A DNA stretch of 64,000 bases from Chamaesiphon minutus PCC 6605 (GTDB lineage Bacteria; Cyanobacteriota; Cyanobacteriia; Cyanobacteriales; Chamaesiphonaceae). The notes below the pieces were generated by a model. That model had not been told where the DNA came from and searched no databases. It worked only from the letters and a program-made list of their open reading frames with translations. Location of the stretch: the NCBI RefSeq assembly GCF_000317145.1, contig NC_019697.1, forward strand, positions 5,406,886-5,470,885, written 5' to 3'. The translations under genes and the position numbers were made by a program. Shown here piece by piece: positions 52,774 through 61,615 of the stretch. Position 1 is the stretch's first letter. Each line of letters starts with the position of its first letter.

Positions 52774-54096
52774 ATGACAGATCGATCGAAAATCATTGTT
52801 CTCGATGACGACCCTACCGGATCGCAGACGGTTCATAGTTGTCTGCTCTTAACGCAGTGGGATGTACCAACATTGAAGTTAGGATTGGCCGATACCGTGC
52901 CGATTTTCTTTATTTTGACAAATACGCGCGCACTCGCACCCGATCGCGCTGCCGCAGTTACCAGAGAAGTATGTCAAAATTTAAAAGTCGCCTTAGCCGA
53001 AACGCAGGTCGATGACTTTATCATTGTCAGTAGGTCGGATTCTACCTTGCGCGGACATTACCCGATCGAGACGGATGTCATTGCTGCCGAATTAGGCGGT
53101 TTTGACGCTCATTTCTTGATGCCAGCCTTTTTTGAAGGCGGCAGAATTACGCGCGATAGCATCCATTATCTCCTAGTAGATGGTGTCGAAACTCCAGTCC
53201 ACAAGACTGAATTCGCCCGCGACTCGGTATTTGCCTTCAGCCATAGTTATTTACCCGATTACGTTGCCGAAAAAACTCAAGGCGAAATTCCTGCCGATCG
53301 CGTGGTGCAATTTTTGCTTGCTGAGGTGCGCAACGGTAGTTTAGATCGCTTGATGCAGTTGGAGCGCAACCGTTGTTGCGTCGTCGATGGCGAACGCCAA
53401 TCTGATTTCGATCGATTTGCCGCCGATATTCTCACCGCCGTCAGTCAGGGCAAAAAATTCCTGTTTCGCAGCGGTGCCAGTATTTTGACTTCGCTCGCTA
53501 ATTTAGGCCCCCAACCCATCCCTGCAACGGAGATGTCCAAATACGTCCGCGAGGGCAAGCCAGGGGCAATTATCGTCGGCTCCCACGTCCAAAAAACTAC
53601 CGATCAATTAGCCAAACTGCTCGAAGCTCCAGGAATCGTCGGCGTCGAAATCGATATCTCGCAACTAATCGGCGACAATGCCACGATTAGAGCGGGATTG
53701 TTGGCTGCGATCCGCGATCGCATCGAGACTATTCATGCCGCCGGAGACACCCCCGCCATCTACACCAGCCGCCAAGAACTCACCTTCAACAGCATCCAAA
53801 CCAGACTGCAATTTGGCGAAGCAGTATCCGCACTCTTAATGGACGTTATTCGCTCTCTACCGCACGATATCGGCTTTTTGATTAGTAAAGGTGGGATCAC
53901 TTCTAACGACACCCTCAGCAAGGGTCTAGCCCTATCTACAGCGCGATCGATCGGCCAGATCCTCCCCGGCTGTTCGGCGATCGTCACTCCCGCCAATCAT
54001 GCTCAATTTCCCAACCTCCCCGTCGTCCTCTTCCCCGGCAACGTCGGCGACGCCGATGCCTTGGCGACGGCTTATTTGCGCTTAGTTGGGAGCTGA
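52774..54096 (+). CDS. Four-carbon acid sugar kinase family protein (DUF1537, OtnK-like)
   Basis: 440 residues. N-terminal domain starts VLDDDPTGSQTVHSCLLLTQ (residues about 9-28), the family signature; middle RSDSTLRGHYPIETDVIAAE, and C-terminal nucleotide-binding domain VGSHVQKTTDQLAKLLE and FLISKGGITSNDTLSKGL. Members phosphorylate D-erythronate, D-threonate or related sugar acids. No partner dehydrogenase or isomerase is adjacent. The C-terminus is followed by heptamer repeats. Confidence 0.88.
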   Translation: MTDRSKIIVLDDDPTGSQTVHSCLLLTQWDVPTLKLGLADTVPIFFILTNTRALAPDRAAAVTREVCQNLKVALAETQVDDFIIVSRSDSTLRGHYPIETDVIAAELGGFDAHFLMPAFFEGGRITRDSIHYLLVDGVETPVHKTEFARDSVFAFSHSYLPDYVAEKTQGEIPADRVVQFLLAEVRNGSLDRLMQLERNRCCVVDGERQSDFDRFAADILTAVSQGKKFLFRSGASILTSLANLGPQPIPATEMSKYVREGKPGAIIVGSHVQKTTDQLAKLLEAPGIVGVEIDISQLIGDNATIRAGLLAAIRDRIETIHAAGDTPAIYTSRQELTFNSIQTRLQFGEAVSALLMDVIRSLPHDIGFLISKGGITSNDTLSKGLALSTARSIGQILPGCSAIVTPANHAQFPNLPVVLFPGNVGDADALATAYLRLVGS

Positions 54097-54181
54097 CGGG
54101 GTGGATGGATGGATGGATGGGTGGATGCTTCGACTTCGCTCAGCAACAGGGTGGATGGGTGGATGGGTGGATGAGTGAATG
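54093..54181 (+). repeat. Tandem array (GGATGGAT / GGTGGATG)
   Basis: Tetramer and octamer units GGATGGAT and GGGTGGAT, interrupted by CTTCGACTTCGCTCAGCAAC, directly after the sugar-acid kinase stop. Confidence 0.8.
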
Positions 54182-54208
54182 GGAAGTGAGAAACTAGCAA
54201 ATGCAGTT

Positions 54209-54260
54209 CTAAAGCCTAAAGCCTAAAGCCTATCCCCTATCCCCTATCCCCTATCCCCTA
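54209..54260 (+). repeat. Heptamer array (CCTAAAG then CCCTATC)
   Basis: Three copies of AAAGCCT and four of CCCCTAT in series, 60 bp before the citrate synthase gene. Confidence 0.85.
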
Positions 54261-54320
54261 ACAAGGTATTATTGTTCAAACGAGCTAATCATTAAATCAA
54301 TCAGCTAATTCATAATTGTT

Positions 54321-55502
54321 ATGACAGAAGGCGATCTCAAACCTGAGTACAGACCTGGATTAGAAGGAGTTCCTGCTGCCAAATCGAGCATCAGTTATGT
54401 TGGTATTCAAACCACCGAGAGCGGCAACAAAGAAGGTGTTTTGGAATATCGGAGTATCCCCATCCAATCGTTGGCTGCAAGCAGTAACTTTGTGGAAACA
54501 GCCTTCTTACTGATTTGGGGCAGATTGCCAACTCAGACCGAACTGACGAACTTCTCGACCGAAATCTATTCCCATCGCCGGATCAAGTATCGGATTAAAG
54601 ACATGATGAAGTGTTTTCCCGAAACTGGACATCCGATGGATGCACTGCAAGCTTCTGCCGCTGCTTTGGGCTTATTCTATTCGCGCCACGCGTTACCCAA
54701 TCAAGACTATGCCCGTCAAGCCGTAATTAGATTATTGGCCAAAATTCCGACGATGGTCGCCGCATTTCAACTGATGCGGAAGGGGAACGATGCCGTACTA
54801 CCGCGCGACGATCTGGATTATGCCGCCAACTTCTTGTATATGTTGACCGAAAAAGAGCCAGATCCGATCGTGGCTAAGGTGATGGATGTGTGCCTGATTC
54901 TCCATGCCGAGCATACGATGAATGCTTCGACCTTCTCTGCGCGCGTCACTGCCTCGACTTTAGCCGATCCTTACACGGTAATTGCCTCGGCAGTAGGTAC
55001 CCTGGCTGGCCCCCTCCACGGTGGTGCCAATGAGGAAGTGATTTTGATGTTGAAGCAAATCGGTACGGTGGCAAATGTACGTCCATACGTGGAGCAGTGT
55101 CTAGAGTCAGATCCTAAGTACAAATTTATGGGTTTCGGGCATCGCGTCTATAAAGGAGTCAAAGACCCGCGTGCAATGATTCTTCAGGATTTAGCCGAGC
55201 AACTATTTCAGAAATTTGGCTACGATCCATACTATGATGTCGCTTTAGAATTAGAGCGCGTGTTAGAAGAATATTTAGGCCCGCGCGGCATTTATCCTAA
55301 TGTCGATTATTATTCGGGCTTGGTTTATCGCAAAATGGGCATTCCCGCCGACTTATTTACGCCCGTTTTTGCGATCGCACGAGTAGCTGGCTGGCTGGCA
55401 CATTGGAACGAACAACTCGAAGCAAATCGCATCTACCGACCGACTCAAATCTACACGGGCGAACATCAGCAGCCGTATATGGCGATTGGGGATAGGGAAT
55501 AG
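54321..55502 (+). CDS. gltA: Citrate synthase
   Basis: 393 residues, type I-like length. It condenses oxaloacetate and acetyl-CoA at the entry of the TCA cycle. The catalytic histidines are in LAGPLHGGANEEVILML (about 229-245) and FMGFGHRVYKGVKDPRA (about 272-288); the Asp lies in the later NVDYYSGLVYRKMGIP region (about 335-350). The N-terminal domain starts GLEGVPAAKSSISYV. Start at the ATG at 54321; the cyanobacterial TCA cycle needs only this gene here. Confidence 0.95.
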   Translation: MTEGDLKPEYRPGLEGVPAAKSSISYVGIQTTESGNKEGVLEYRSIPIQSLAASSNFVETAFLLIWGRLPTQTELTNFSTEIYSHRRIKYRIKDMMKCFPETGHPMDALQASAAALGLFYSRHALPNQDYARQAVIRLLAKIPTMVAAFQLMRKGNDAVLPRDDLDYAANFLYMLTEKEPDPIVAKVMDVCLILHAEHTMNASTFSARVTASTLADPYTVIASAVGTLAGPLHGGANEEVILMLKQIGTVANVRPYVEQCLESDPKYKFMGFGHRVYKGVKDPRAMILQDLAEQLFQKFGYDPYYDVALELERVLEEYLGPRGIYPNVDYYSGLVYRKMGIPADLFTPVFAIARVAGWLAHWNEQLEANRIYRPTQIYTGEHQQPYMAIGDRE

Positions 55503-55566
55503 GGCATAGGGATTAGGGGATAGGGAATAGGGGATAGGCTTTAGGCTTTAGGCTTTAGGCTTTAGA
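55497..55566 (+). repeat. Heptamer arrays (GGGATAG, then GCTTTAG)
   Basis: GGGAATAG/GGGGATA units run into four to five copies of GCTTTAG, directly after citrate synthase. Confidence 0.85.
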
Positions 55567-55596
55567 ATTGCGTTCTCTATTCTCTCACTCCCAGTC

Positions 55597-55697
55597 CCCC
55601 CGTTTCCTCGTCCCCCCGTCCCCCCCGTCCCCCCCGTCCCCTCTGCCCCCCTCTCCCAGTCCCCCAGTCCCCCCGTCCCCTCGTTCCCCAGTCTCCT
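55597..55697 (+). repeat. Low-complexity array (CCCCCGT / CCCAGTC)
   Basis: A C-rich array of CCCCCGT, CCCCCAGT and relatives for about 100 bp, ending 3 bp before the next ATG. It gives the longer ORF its Pro/Ser-rich false N-terminus. Confidence 0.85.
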
Positions 55698-55699
55698 CA

Positions 55700-56233
55700 A
55701 TGAACACCGTCCTCACTTCCACCTTCATCCTCACGCTCCTGCTTGCGGTGGGGTTATTTTTCTTCATTCGTGCTTCGACTAAGGATCGAATCGAGCAAAT
55801 GGTTTTAGAGACGAACGAATCTGAAGCAGCTTTATTACCGCGATTGGAAGCGTATTTTACAGATCGAGCTTACCGGATTGCAGCGGTCGATCGCGATACC
55901 GAGATTGTGACTTTCGAGGGCGTCGTGCGTCCGAGTGTGTTTCTCACCGCGCTGCTGACTGCTTTAGCTGCTATTGGTGCTTTGAGCTTGTCTCTGGTGT
56001 TATCGATGTTGTTACCGGATTTTGGTAAGCTGTTCTTGCTCTTACTCTTGTTTGCACCCGTGGCTGGCTGGTTTTATTGGCAAGGCTCGGCGCGAACCGA
56101 GCAAGTTCGGCTCAAGGTTGAAGTTTCCGAGGCTACACCACCCCTAACTTCGATTAAAATTAGCGGACATCGGGATGAATTAGCTGTATTTCAATCTGCA
56201 TTGAAATTAAGTGTCCGTGAAGATATAGAATAA
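55700..56233 (+). CDS. Cofactor assembly of complex C subunit B (CCB-type)
   Basis: 177 residues from the ATG at 55700 (MNTVLTSTFILTLLLAVGLF). Two hydrophobic regions (residues 7-24; about 75-115) enclose a polar loop with RIEQMVLETNESEAALLPRL. The layout matches CCB2/CCB4-like proteins, which help attach haem c(i) to cytochrome b6 in the thylakoid. An earlier start at 55568 runs through the C-rich array and is not used. It is convergent with the DUF3155 gene across a terminator. Confidence 0.75.
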   Translation: MNTVLTSTFILTLLLAVGLFFFIRASTKDRIEQMVLETNESEAALLPRLEAYFTDRAYRIAAVDRDTEIVTFEGVVRPSVFLTALLTALAAIGALSLSLVLSMLLPDFGKLFLLLLLFAPVAGWFYWQGSARTEQVRLKVEVSEATPPLTSIKISGHRDELAVFQSALKLSVREDIE

Positions 56234-56236
56234 AAA

Positions 56237-56267
56237 AAGCACCCAAATCCGATCGATCTGAGTGCTT
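56237..56267 (-). terminator. Terminator after the DUF3155 gene
   Basis: AAGCAC (56237-56242) pairs with GTGCTT (56262-56267). Read leftward it runs into TTTTTTT, so it ends the DUF3155 transcript; it also lies just after the CCB gene. Confidence 0.7.
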
Positions 56268-56310
56268 GCTTACAAAACAATAGAGATTTTATTTCCAGAA
56301 AGTCAGCTAG

Positions 56311-56637
56311 CTAGTAGGTACTGCTGCCAACAGTCAATAGTTGTTGACTTTCTGTTTCTGGTTCTAGCGATCGCAGACTAGGGAATAGAAAATGGTTCTC
56401 TTCGACGTATTGTGCGCCAAATAAACCTTTTTCTGCCCAGAAATAACGATCTGTCGTGTGTTCGTTGCGTTTCACCAACAAGAGTGCTGGGGGATGGATA
56501 CCTTCAGATAAGATATACTTCCGTGCAGCAGTAACAGGTTTATCTTCGCCACTTTCAATACTGAACTGTGGCACCTGCTCCAAAATTCTTCGCCCTTCTT
56601 GACGTCTCCGACTCTTCCGTTTGCGTCTTCTAGCCAA
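56311..56637 (-). CDS. DUF3155 protein
   Basis: 108 residues with a strongly basic N-terminus (MARRRKRKSRRRQEGRRILE) and the DUF3155 core (AARKYILSEGIHPPALLLVK, RYFWAEKGLFGAQYVEENHF). The family is limited to cyanobacteria and plastid-bearing relatives and has no known function; the basic start suggests nucleic-acid binding. Start at the ATG at 56637. Confidence 0.85.
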   Translation of the reverse strand: MARRRKRKSRRRQEGRRILEQVPQFSIESGEDKPVTAARKYILSEGIHPPALLLVKRNEHTTDRYFWAEKGLFGAQYVEENHFLFPSLRSLEPETESQQLLTVGSSTY

Positions 56638-56998
56638 CCGTCTTACCTCCTCTTTGGTTCAGACAGATGTAATGCCTGTTACAAAAGCCGTCGCTATTCT
56701 ATCCGCTTCATCCTAAAAACTCAAGCCCCTCCTAAATACCCTTTTAATCCGCTCAAATCCACTAGTATAAAGAAAAACTAAAATTTATAGATGGTTTTGA
56801 GGGCAAAATATTTTAATAATCTTAATAATTCTTTACACGATCGGGGATTAGAATCTCGATGTGCCTACAAGAGGCTACGCCAACGAGTGGGCTGCTGTCG
56901 CTAACTTATGCCAATCGTGGCAAAATAGGTGAATAGCAGCTACAAATATCGTAGCTGGGTTAAATTGACAACACCCCACGCATAAATAAGCAACGATC
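56638..56998. other. Intergenic region between DUF3155 and the histidine kinase
   Basis: About 360 bp with promoters for both divergent genes. It contains a GAGGCTACGCCAACGAG dispersed repeat (about 56871-56887), also seen in variant form near 3665 and 58445. No gene is supported. Confidence 0.5.
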
Positions 56999-58402
56999 GT
57001 GCCTACACCTGCGAGTTCGGAATTCATGTCTTTATGTCGCGCACAGTTACGACTGCTAGCCGAAGGCTTGGGTGCGAGCCTGAGCGTCGTGTACATGACC
57101 CAAGAACTAGAAGGCGGTGGGGAGTCAAAATTATTGCCGCTGGTAGTCTATCCCGAAGCTGGGGGCGGCTGGTCGGAGGTAATGAATCAAAAAATATCCG
57201 ATCGCTCTGTGCTCTTGACACCATCTGTCGCAACAGAACCAAACGCCAATCGAGCGAACGAAGCAGACCGCCACCGCCGCGACACCACAGCAGAATCCGC
57301 TAGGCAACTAGCCGACAGAAATAGTCAACCGATCGCATTCGCCCCGCTACAATCGCCAGAGAGAGCTGTGGAGGAAGAGCGAAGCAAACGACATCAATTG
57401 CTCTTACCACTGGTGTCTGAGGGGACGATACTGGGGCTGCTAGCGACCACTCGCGAAACTCAACCTTGGAACTCGCTCGAACAAACCGAAATCAAGCATA
57501 TCGCCCAAACGATCGCGCTAGCGGGCATTATCGATCGCAAGCATAATTGGCTGAGGCTCGAATTGCAACAACAGCAGCAATTGCAACTTCAACAACAAAA
57601 TCTTTTACACAATTTATTGCACCAACTCCGCAATCCACTTACTGCAATTCGGACATTTGGTAAATTATTAATCAAACGTTTACAGCTCGGCGAAACCGAT
57701 GGCGGGTTTGCCAATAGTATCGTCCGTGAGAGCGATCGCTTGCAAGAACTGTTAATTCATTTAGAAAATGCGATCGATCTGCCCTTAATTAAGGATGAAG
57801 ACTCTAAATCCGATTGGATTAAACCACTGCCATCGAGTCAGCAAGAGGCGAATGTTTCTAATGCCAATTTATTACTGCCCGATGCCGCTTTTCGGGTCGA
57901 ATCTTGTCAATTAACAGATGTACTCGACCCTTTAATTACCTCGGCTGAAGCGATCGCTCAAGATCGTAATTTAACCTTTTACACGCACATTCCGCGCGAT
58001 TTACCATTAGTTCAAGCGCATCCAGCCGCCTTACGAGAAGTATTGAGCAATCTAATCGATAATGCCTTAAAATACACACCCACTGGTGGCGAAGTAGATG
58101 TCGATGTCGAGCTAGTCGCCACTGCAATCGATCTAGCAGACGCACCCCAACCCGCACGCATCCAAATCTGCATTCGTGACACTGGCGTGGGAATTCCCGC
58201 GCAAGATTTGGATAAATTATTTACCCGCCATTATCGTGGTGTCCAAGCGCAAGGAAGTATCGCTGGCACTGGATTGGGACTCGCGATCGCTAAAGAATTG
58301 GTCACGCATATGAATGGTAAATTAGAAGTAGCAAGTCCTCCCCCAGGTGGAGATCGCGGTACGGAATTTATGCTGTGGTTGCAATTGGTGAATGGTCAAT
58401 AG
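56999..58402 (+). CDS. Sensor histidine kinase with N-terminal GAF-like domain
   Basis: 467 residues from GTG at 56999 (an ATG at 57026 is also possible). The N-terminal 190 residues look like a GAF-type sensor (SLSVVYMTQELEGGGESKLL; LLPLVSEGTILGLLATTRET). The H box is LLHQLRNPLTAIRTFG (His about 207), the N box NLIDNALKYTPTGGEV (about 350), G1 IRDTGVGIPAQ and G2 GTGLGLAIAKEL (about 423). No membrane spans and no response regulator adjacent, so it is an orphan cytoplasmic kinase. Confidence 0.88.
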   Translation: MPTPASSEFMSLCRAQLRLLAEGLGASLSVVYMTQELEGGGESKLLPLVVYPEAGGGWSEVMNQKISDRSVLLTPSVATEPNANRANEADRHRRDTTAESARQLADRNSQPIAFAPLQSPERAVEEERSKRHQLLLPLVSEGTILGLLATTRETQPWNSLEQTEIKHIAQTIALAGIIDRKHNWLRLELQQQQQLQLQQQNLLHNLLHQLRNPLTAIRTFGKLLIKRLQLGETDGGFANSIVRESDRLQELLIHLENAIDLPLIKDEDSKSDWIKPLPSSQQEANVSNANLLLPDAAFRVESCQLTDVLDPLITSAEAIAQDRNLTFYTHIPRDLPLVQAHPAALREVLSNLIDNALKYTPTGGEVDVDVELVATAIDLADAPQPARIQICIRDTGVGIPAQDLDKLFTRHYRGVQAQGSIAGTGLGLAIAKELVTHMNGKLEVASPPPGGDRGTEFMLWLQLVNGQ

Positions 58403-58639
58403 TTAAATTAATTGATAATCGGGCGTTACTGGATTCTCTTGCACAGAGGCTTCGCCAACGAAGTATGAAAAGCTAGAGAGGATAGCGGGGAGCGGGGAAA
58501 GAAATGGTTTGTTAATTTCTGCCGCATAGTACTAGTCTCCGGCGTTGCTGATTTCAGGTATAATTCCTTACTTTGGCAATCTCTTCTCCCCGCCTTCCTG
58601 CCTAGCCTTTCAGACATCAATCCAGCAACGCCGTCTCCC

Positions 58640-59506
58640 TTACCTCCATTTACTAACAAACTCCGCCCCCTTGTCTCGTCCGTGACGATAGACAGCAACC
58701 AAGCCATCGGGTGTAGCCTTGGTAAAATCAACACCCAATTCTTTGAGATGGACATCGGGGCGGATGACATGAATGGGAACGCCACGCAGGTGACTGGGAA
58801 TCGCTTCGATATGAAACATATCTCGATACATCATCCCTGGTTCGTTGGAAATGGCGATCGTTTCTTGGTAACCCTCTGATACCATGGCCAGTACCGGACA
58901 CAGACAGGTATAAGCCGCATCTACATAAGGTTTGCCATCGATCCACGCTGGAATCTCCCAAGCGTGCATAATTCGCGAGGAAGCATAAGCCACAGCCGGA
59001 TAGTTATTGGGTGTAATGCGCTGGTGAGCGTCGAAGTGGTGGGTACTAAATAGAGTAAAACGTAAATTGGTATCTACCCAACTGCGATCTTTCTGAACTG
59101 ATGCTCGTAATAAGCGTTTGCCTAGATCTTGAGCCAGATGAGTTTGGGTGTGAGCTGCGGCGGTGGGGTTAATAACCGCATTAGTCGCGATAAATAAAGT
59201 TGGTGTCTGGGGTTGATAGAGATCTTGGCGTAACTGCTTGCTAAAAACGCGAATCCCACGCTGGACTACTTTACTCATATTTTGCTGGGGTAGCTCCAAT
59301 GCCGACAACCCTGCTAACCAATAGTTTATCCCTAAATCCTTGGCTCGACCGATCGCCGCCCAACTTGCAGGTATTACCGACGATGACGCCGCTGCATAGG
59401 CGTCGGCGACAATTCCGGCTTCTTCTAATGCTGTCAATACTCCATGAGCGAAAGCTCCTTTAAAACTGCCTACTGGCGTAGCGATGGCTAGAGATTTTCG
59501 CTGCAC
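58640..59506 (-). CDS. Patatin-like phospholipase family protein with altered catalytic motifs
   Basis: 288 residues. The N-terminus VGSFKGAFAHGVLTALEEAG (residues about 12-31) is the patatin oxyanion loop. The serine box, usually GxSxG, reads AYAAASSSVIPASWA (about 37-51), with both glycines lost, and the aspartate, usually DG, is WIDGKPYVDAAYTC. Either the enzyme works with a changed elbow or it is inactive. No signal peptide. Function unknown; divergent neighbours do not help. Confidence 0.65.
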   Translation of the reverse strand: MQRKSLAIATPVGSFKGAFAHGVLTALEEAGIVADAYAAASSSVIPASWAAIGRAKDLGINYWLAGLSALELPQQNMSKVVQRGIRVFSKQLRQDLYQPQTPTLFIATNAVINPTAAAHTQTHLAQDLGKRLLRASVQKDRSWVDTNLRFTLFSTHHFDAHQRITPNNYPAVAYASSRIMHAWEIPAWIDGKPYVDAAYTCLCPVLAMVSEGYQETIAISNEPGMMYRDMFHIEAIPSHLRGVPIHVIRPDVHLKELGVDFTKATPDGLVAVYRHGRDKGAEFVSKWR

Positions 59507-59716
59507 TATCTATCTAAGTCCCAAATTCACCATCACTCATTCTAGCAAACACATACTTGTGCGTAGTCATCGTTTTTGAGGCGTTACTGAATTTAGCGGT
59601 GATTTACGCTCGATTTGTGATTGGAATGGATGGCACTTCTGCGCCACTATGGTATTTTTGCTGTTGCTTGGGGCAACGTACCAAGCGGCTGATTTGTTGG
59701 CAGGAGGTCTAATTTA

Positions 59717-60886
59717 TCAGACGCACACTAATTTTGGCGTAAGTCGATCGAGAATTTGTTTTAGTACGAATGCCGTCCACTCGATGTCGGCGAGGGTGGT
59801 GCTTCTTCCTAGCGTTAGGCGAATTCCGCCCACTGATTCTGTTTGGGTGTATCCCATCGCCAATAAGATTGGACTGGGCGTAAGTTTACCGCTGGCACAA
59901 GCAGCTCCGGAACTGATGCCGATACCTGCGAGATTGAGTTGTCTGACGATCGTTTTACCTGTAACGGGTTCTTGGAAATTGCAACGTGGGATCTGGAGAC
60001 AAAAGCTGAGGTGATGGGGAAGGCGGTGCTGGAGATCGCCAGTGGGAACGAGCAGCGGACAATCAGCTAGTAGCTCGAATAAGCGATCTCGCAAACCAAT
60101 TAAGCGGTGCTGTTCGATAGCTAACTCCTCGCTAACTAATTCGGCGGCGACGCCAAAGCCAGCGATTTGCGGGACGGCTTGAGTCCCAGATCGCCAGCCC
60201 ATTTCTTGTCCGCCGCCAGCAAGGAGGGGCACCAGTGCCAAACCAGGACGAATGTAGAGTGCGCCTGCACCTTGGGGTCCGTATAATTTGTGACTAGAAA
60301 GTGAGAGTAGGTCGATCCCCAATTTTTGGACGTCGAGCGCGATTTTGCCAGCAGCTTGGACGGCATCGGTATGGAAGCAAACTTGATGCTGGCGGCAAAT
60401 TGCCGCTAATTCGGCGATCGGTTGGATGGTGCCGACTTCACTTTGAGCGTAAATAATCGATACTAATATCGTATTGGGGCGGATTGCCACGGCAAGATCG
60501 CGGGGATCGATGCGTCCCGATCGATCGACTGGTAGTCTAGTTACTTGCCAGCCTTTACTTTCTAACCACTGTACTGGCGCGCTAATCGATGAATGTTCTA
60601 CGCTCGAAATAATTAAATGTTGGGGGGTATCGTAGCGATTTACCACCCCCATAATTGCTTGATTATTAGCTTCTGTACCCCCAGAACCAAATGCGATTGC
60701 ATCGGGGTTGGCATTAATTAATGCAGCTACTTGAAATCTCGCTTGTTCGATCGCTGTTGATGCGCGCTCGCCCCATTGATGAATACTAGAAGGGTTGCCC
60801 CATTCGGAAGTAATCACTCGGTGCATAGCGGCGATCGCTTCAGTCCGAGTTGGAGTTGTCGCACTGTGGTCTAGATAAATCTGCAT
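59717..60886 (-). CDS. Cysteine desulfurase (IscS/NifS-like)
   Basis: 389 residues. It removes sulfur from L-cysteine for Fe-S clusters, thio-tRNA and other uses. N-terminal MQIYLDHSATTPTRTEAIAA, PLP region AFGSGGTEANNQAI, Schiff-base lysine in LLSLSSHKLYGPQGAG (about 200), catalytic cysteine loop GISSGAACASGKLTP (about 325). Fe-S scaffold genes are not adjacent. It could be SufS-independent, of the IscS/NifS type. Confidence 0.93.
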   Translation of the reverse strand: MQIYLDHSATTPTRTEAIAAMHRVITSEWGNPSSIHQWGERASTAIEQARFQVAALINANPDAIAFGSGGTEANNQAIMGVVNRYDTPQHLIISSVEHSSISAPVQWLESKGWQVTRLPVDRSGRIDPRDLAVAIRPNTILVSIIYAQSEVGTIQPIAELAAICRQHQVCFHTDAVQAAGKIALDVQKLGIDLLSLSSHKLYGPQGAGALYIRPGLALVPLLAGGGQEMGWRSGTQAVPQIAGFGVAAELVSEELAIEQHRLIGLRDRLFELLADCPLLVPTGDLQHRLPHHLSFCLQIPRCNFQEPVTGKTIVRQLNLAGIGISSGAACASGKLTPSPILLAMGYTQTESVGGIRLTLGRSTTLADIEWTAFVLKQILDRLTPKLVCV

Positions 60887-61015
60887 AGACTACAATAAAT
60901 AATTATTTTTAGTCACAATTAGTCTCTGATTTAGTATATAAATTACGAATGGAGATTGTCGAGCCAAAAGATAAATCTCTAGCTCGACAACCGATTTAGG
61001 GATTGGAGCTAATGT

Positions 61016-61396
61016 TTAGCTACCTGGCTTACAGATATTGTAATCTTCATGCGATAGCACTTCTTTTGGTTGAAGAACGCCATCTTCCTCGAAGCAGAGC
61101 ATTCGGTAGTTACGAGTCACAGGAATGCTAATTACCAACCGATTGTGGCGCAGCCTTTTTCCGCCAAACTCTCGATAATTCCTGCGATCTTGCAAGCCAT
61201 TGATAATATTTCTCGCTTTTAAAACCACATGAGATGGCAAGCTTTTTAGGTCGATTGGATCGAAAGCAAAGCTATCGTGCCAACTTCGTTTTTTTTCTTT
61301 CTTTTCATTTTCGCCGACCTCCTCTTGGAGACAGCGATGGCAAATCTGTCCATAGCCTTTATGACCGCATTGAAACATTTTTCTGCGTCTGCTCAT
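61016..61396 (-). CDS. Zinc-ribbon protein with RelE/ParE-like C-terminal domain
   Basis: 126 residues. N-terminal MFQCGHKGYGQICHRCLQEE (Cys10, His12, Cys19, Cys22) is a zinc ribbon. The rest (LPSHVVLKARNIINGLQDRR, GGKRLRHNRLVISIPVTRNY, RMLCFEEDGVLQPKEVLSHE) has the strand-helix pattern and basic residues of a RelE/ParE toxin. No antitoxin gene is adjacent on either side. Whether it is a toxin, or an RNA-binding descendant of one, cannot be told. Confidence 0.6.
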   Translation of the reverse strand: MSRRRKMFQCGHKGYGQICHRCLQEEVGENEKKEKKRSWHDSFAFDPIDLKSLPSHVVLKARNIINGLQDRRNYREFGGKRLRHNRLVISIPVTRNYRMLCFEEDGVLQPKEVLSHEDYNICKPGS

Positions 61397-61615
61397 AAAA
61401 TGTACCTCGATGTCTAATGTAAATAATAAAAATGGTAAGTAAGCAGTTACAAATTAGCTGCATGGAAATTTAAACAATGATGTTGATACTACCGAGCTAG
61501 CCCGGTGAAGATCCGATTGAGATCCTCTGCTAGTAAGCATTATCGTCGATATCGATCGATTGACACTAAAGTTCTACACAGAGACGATCTCTGCTTAGCT
61601 GGGCTAAGTAGATAA

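Noticed and set aside
59649-60014. Plus-strand frame of 121 codons near the cysteine desulfurase
   Set aside because: Mostly antisense to the 3' end of the desulfurase; no family likeness.
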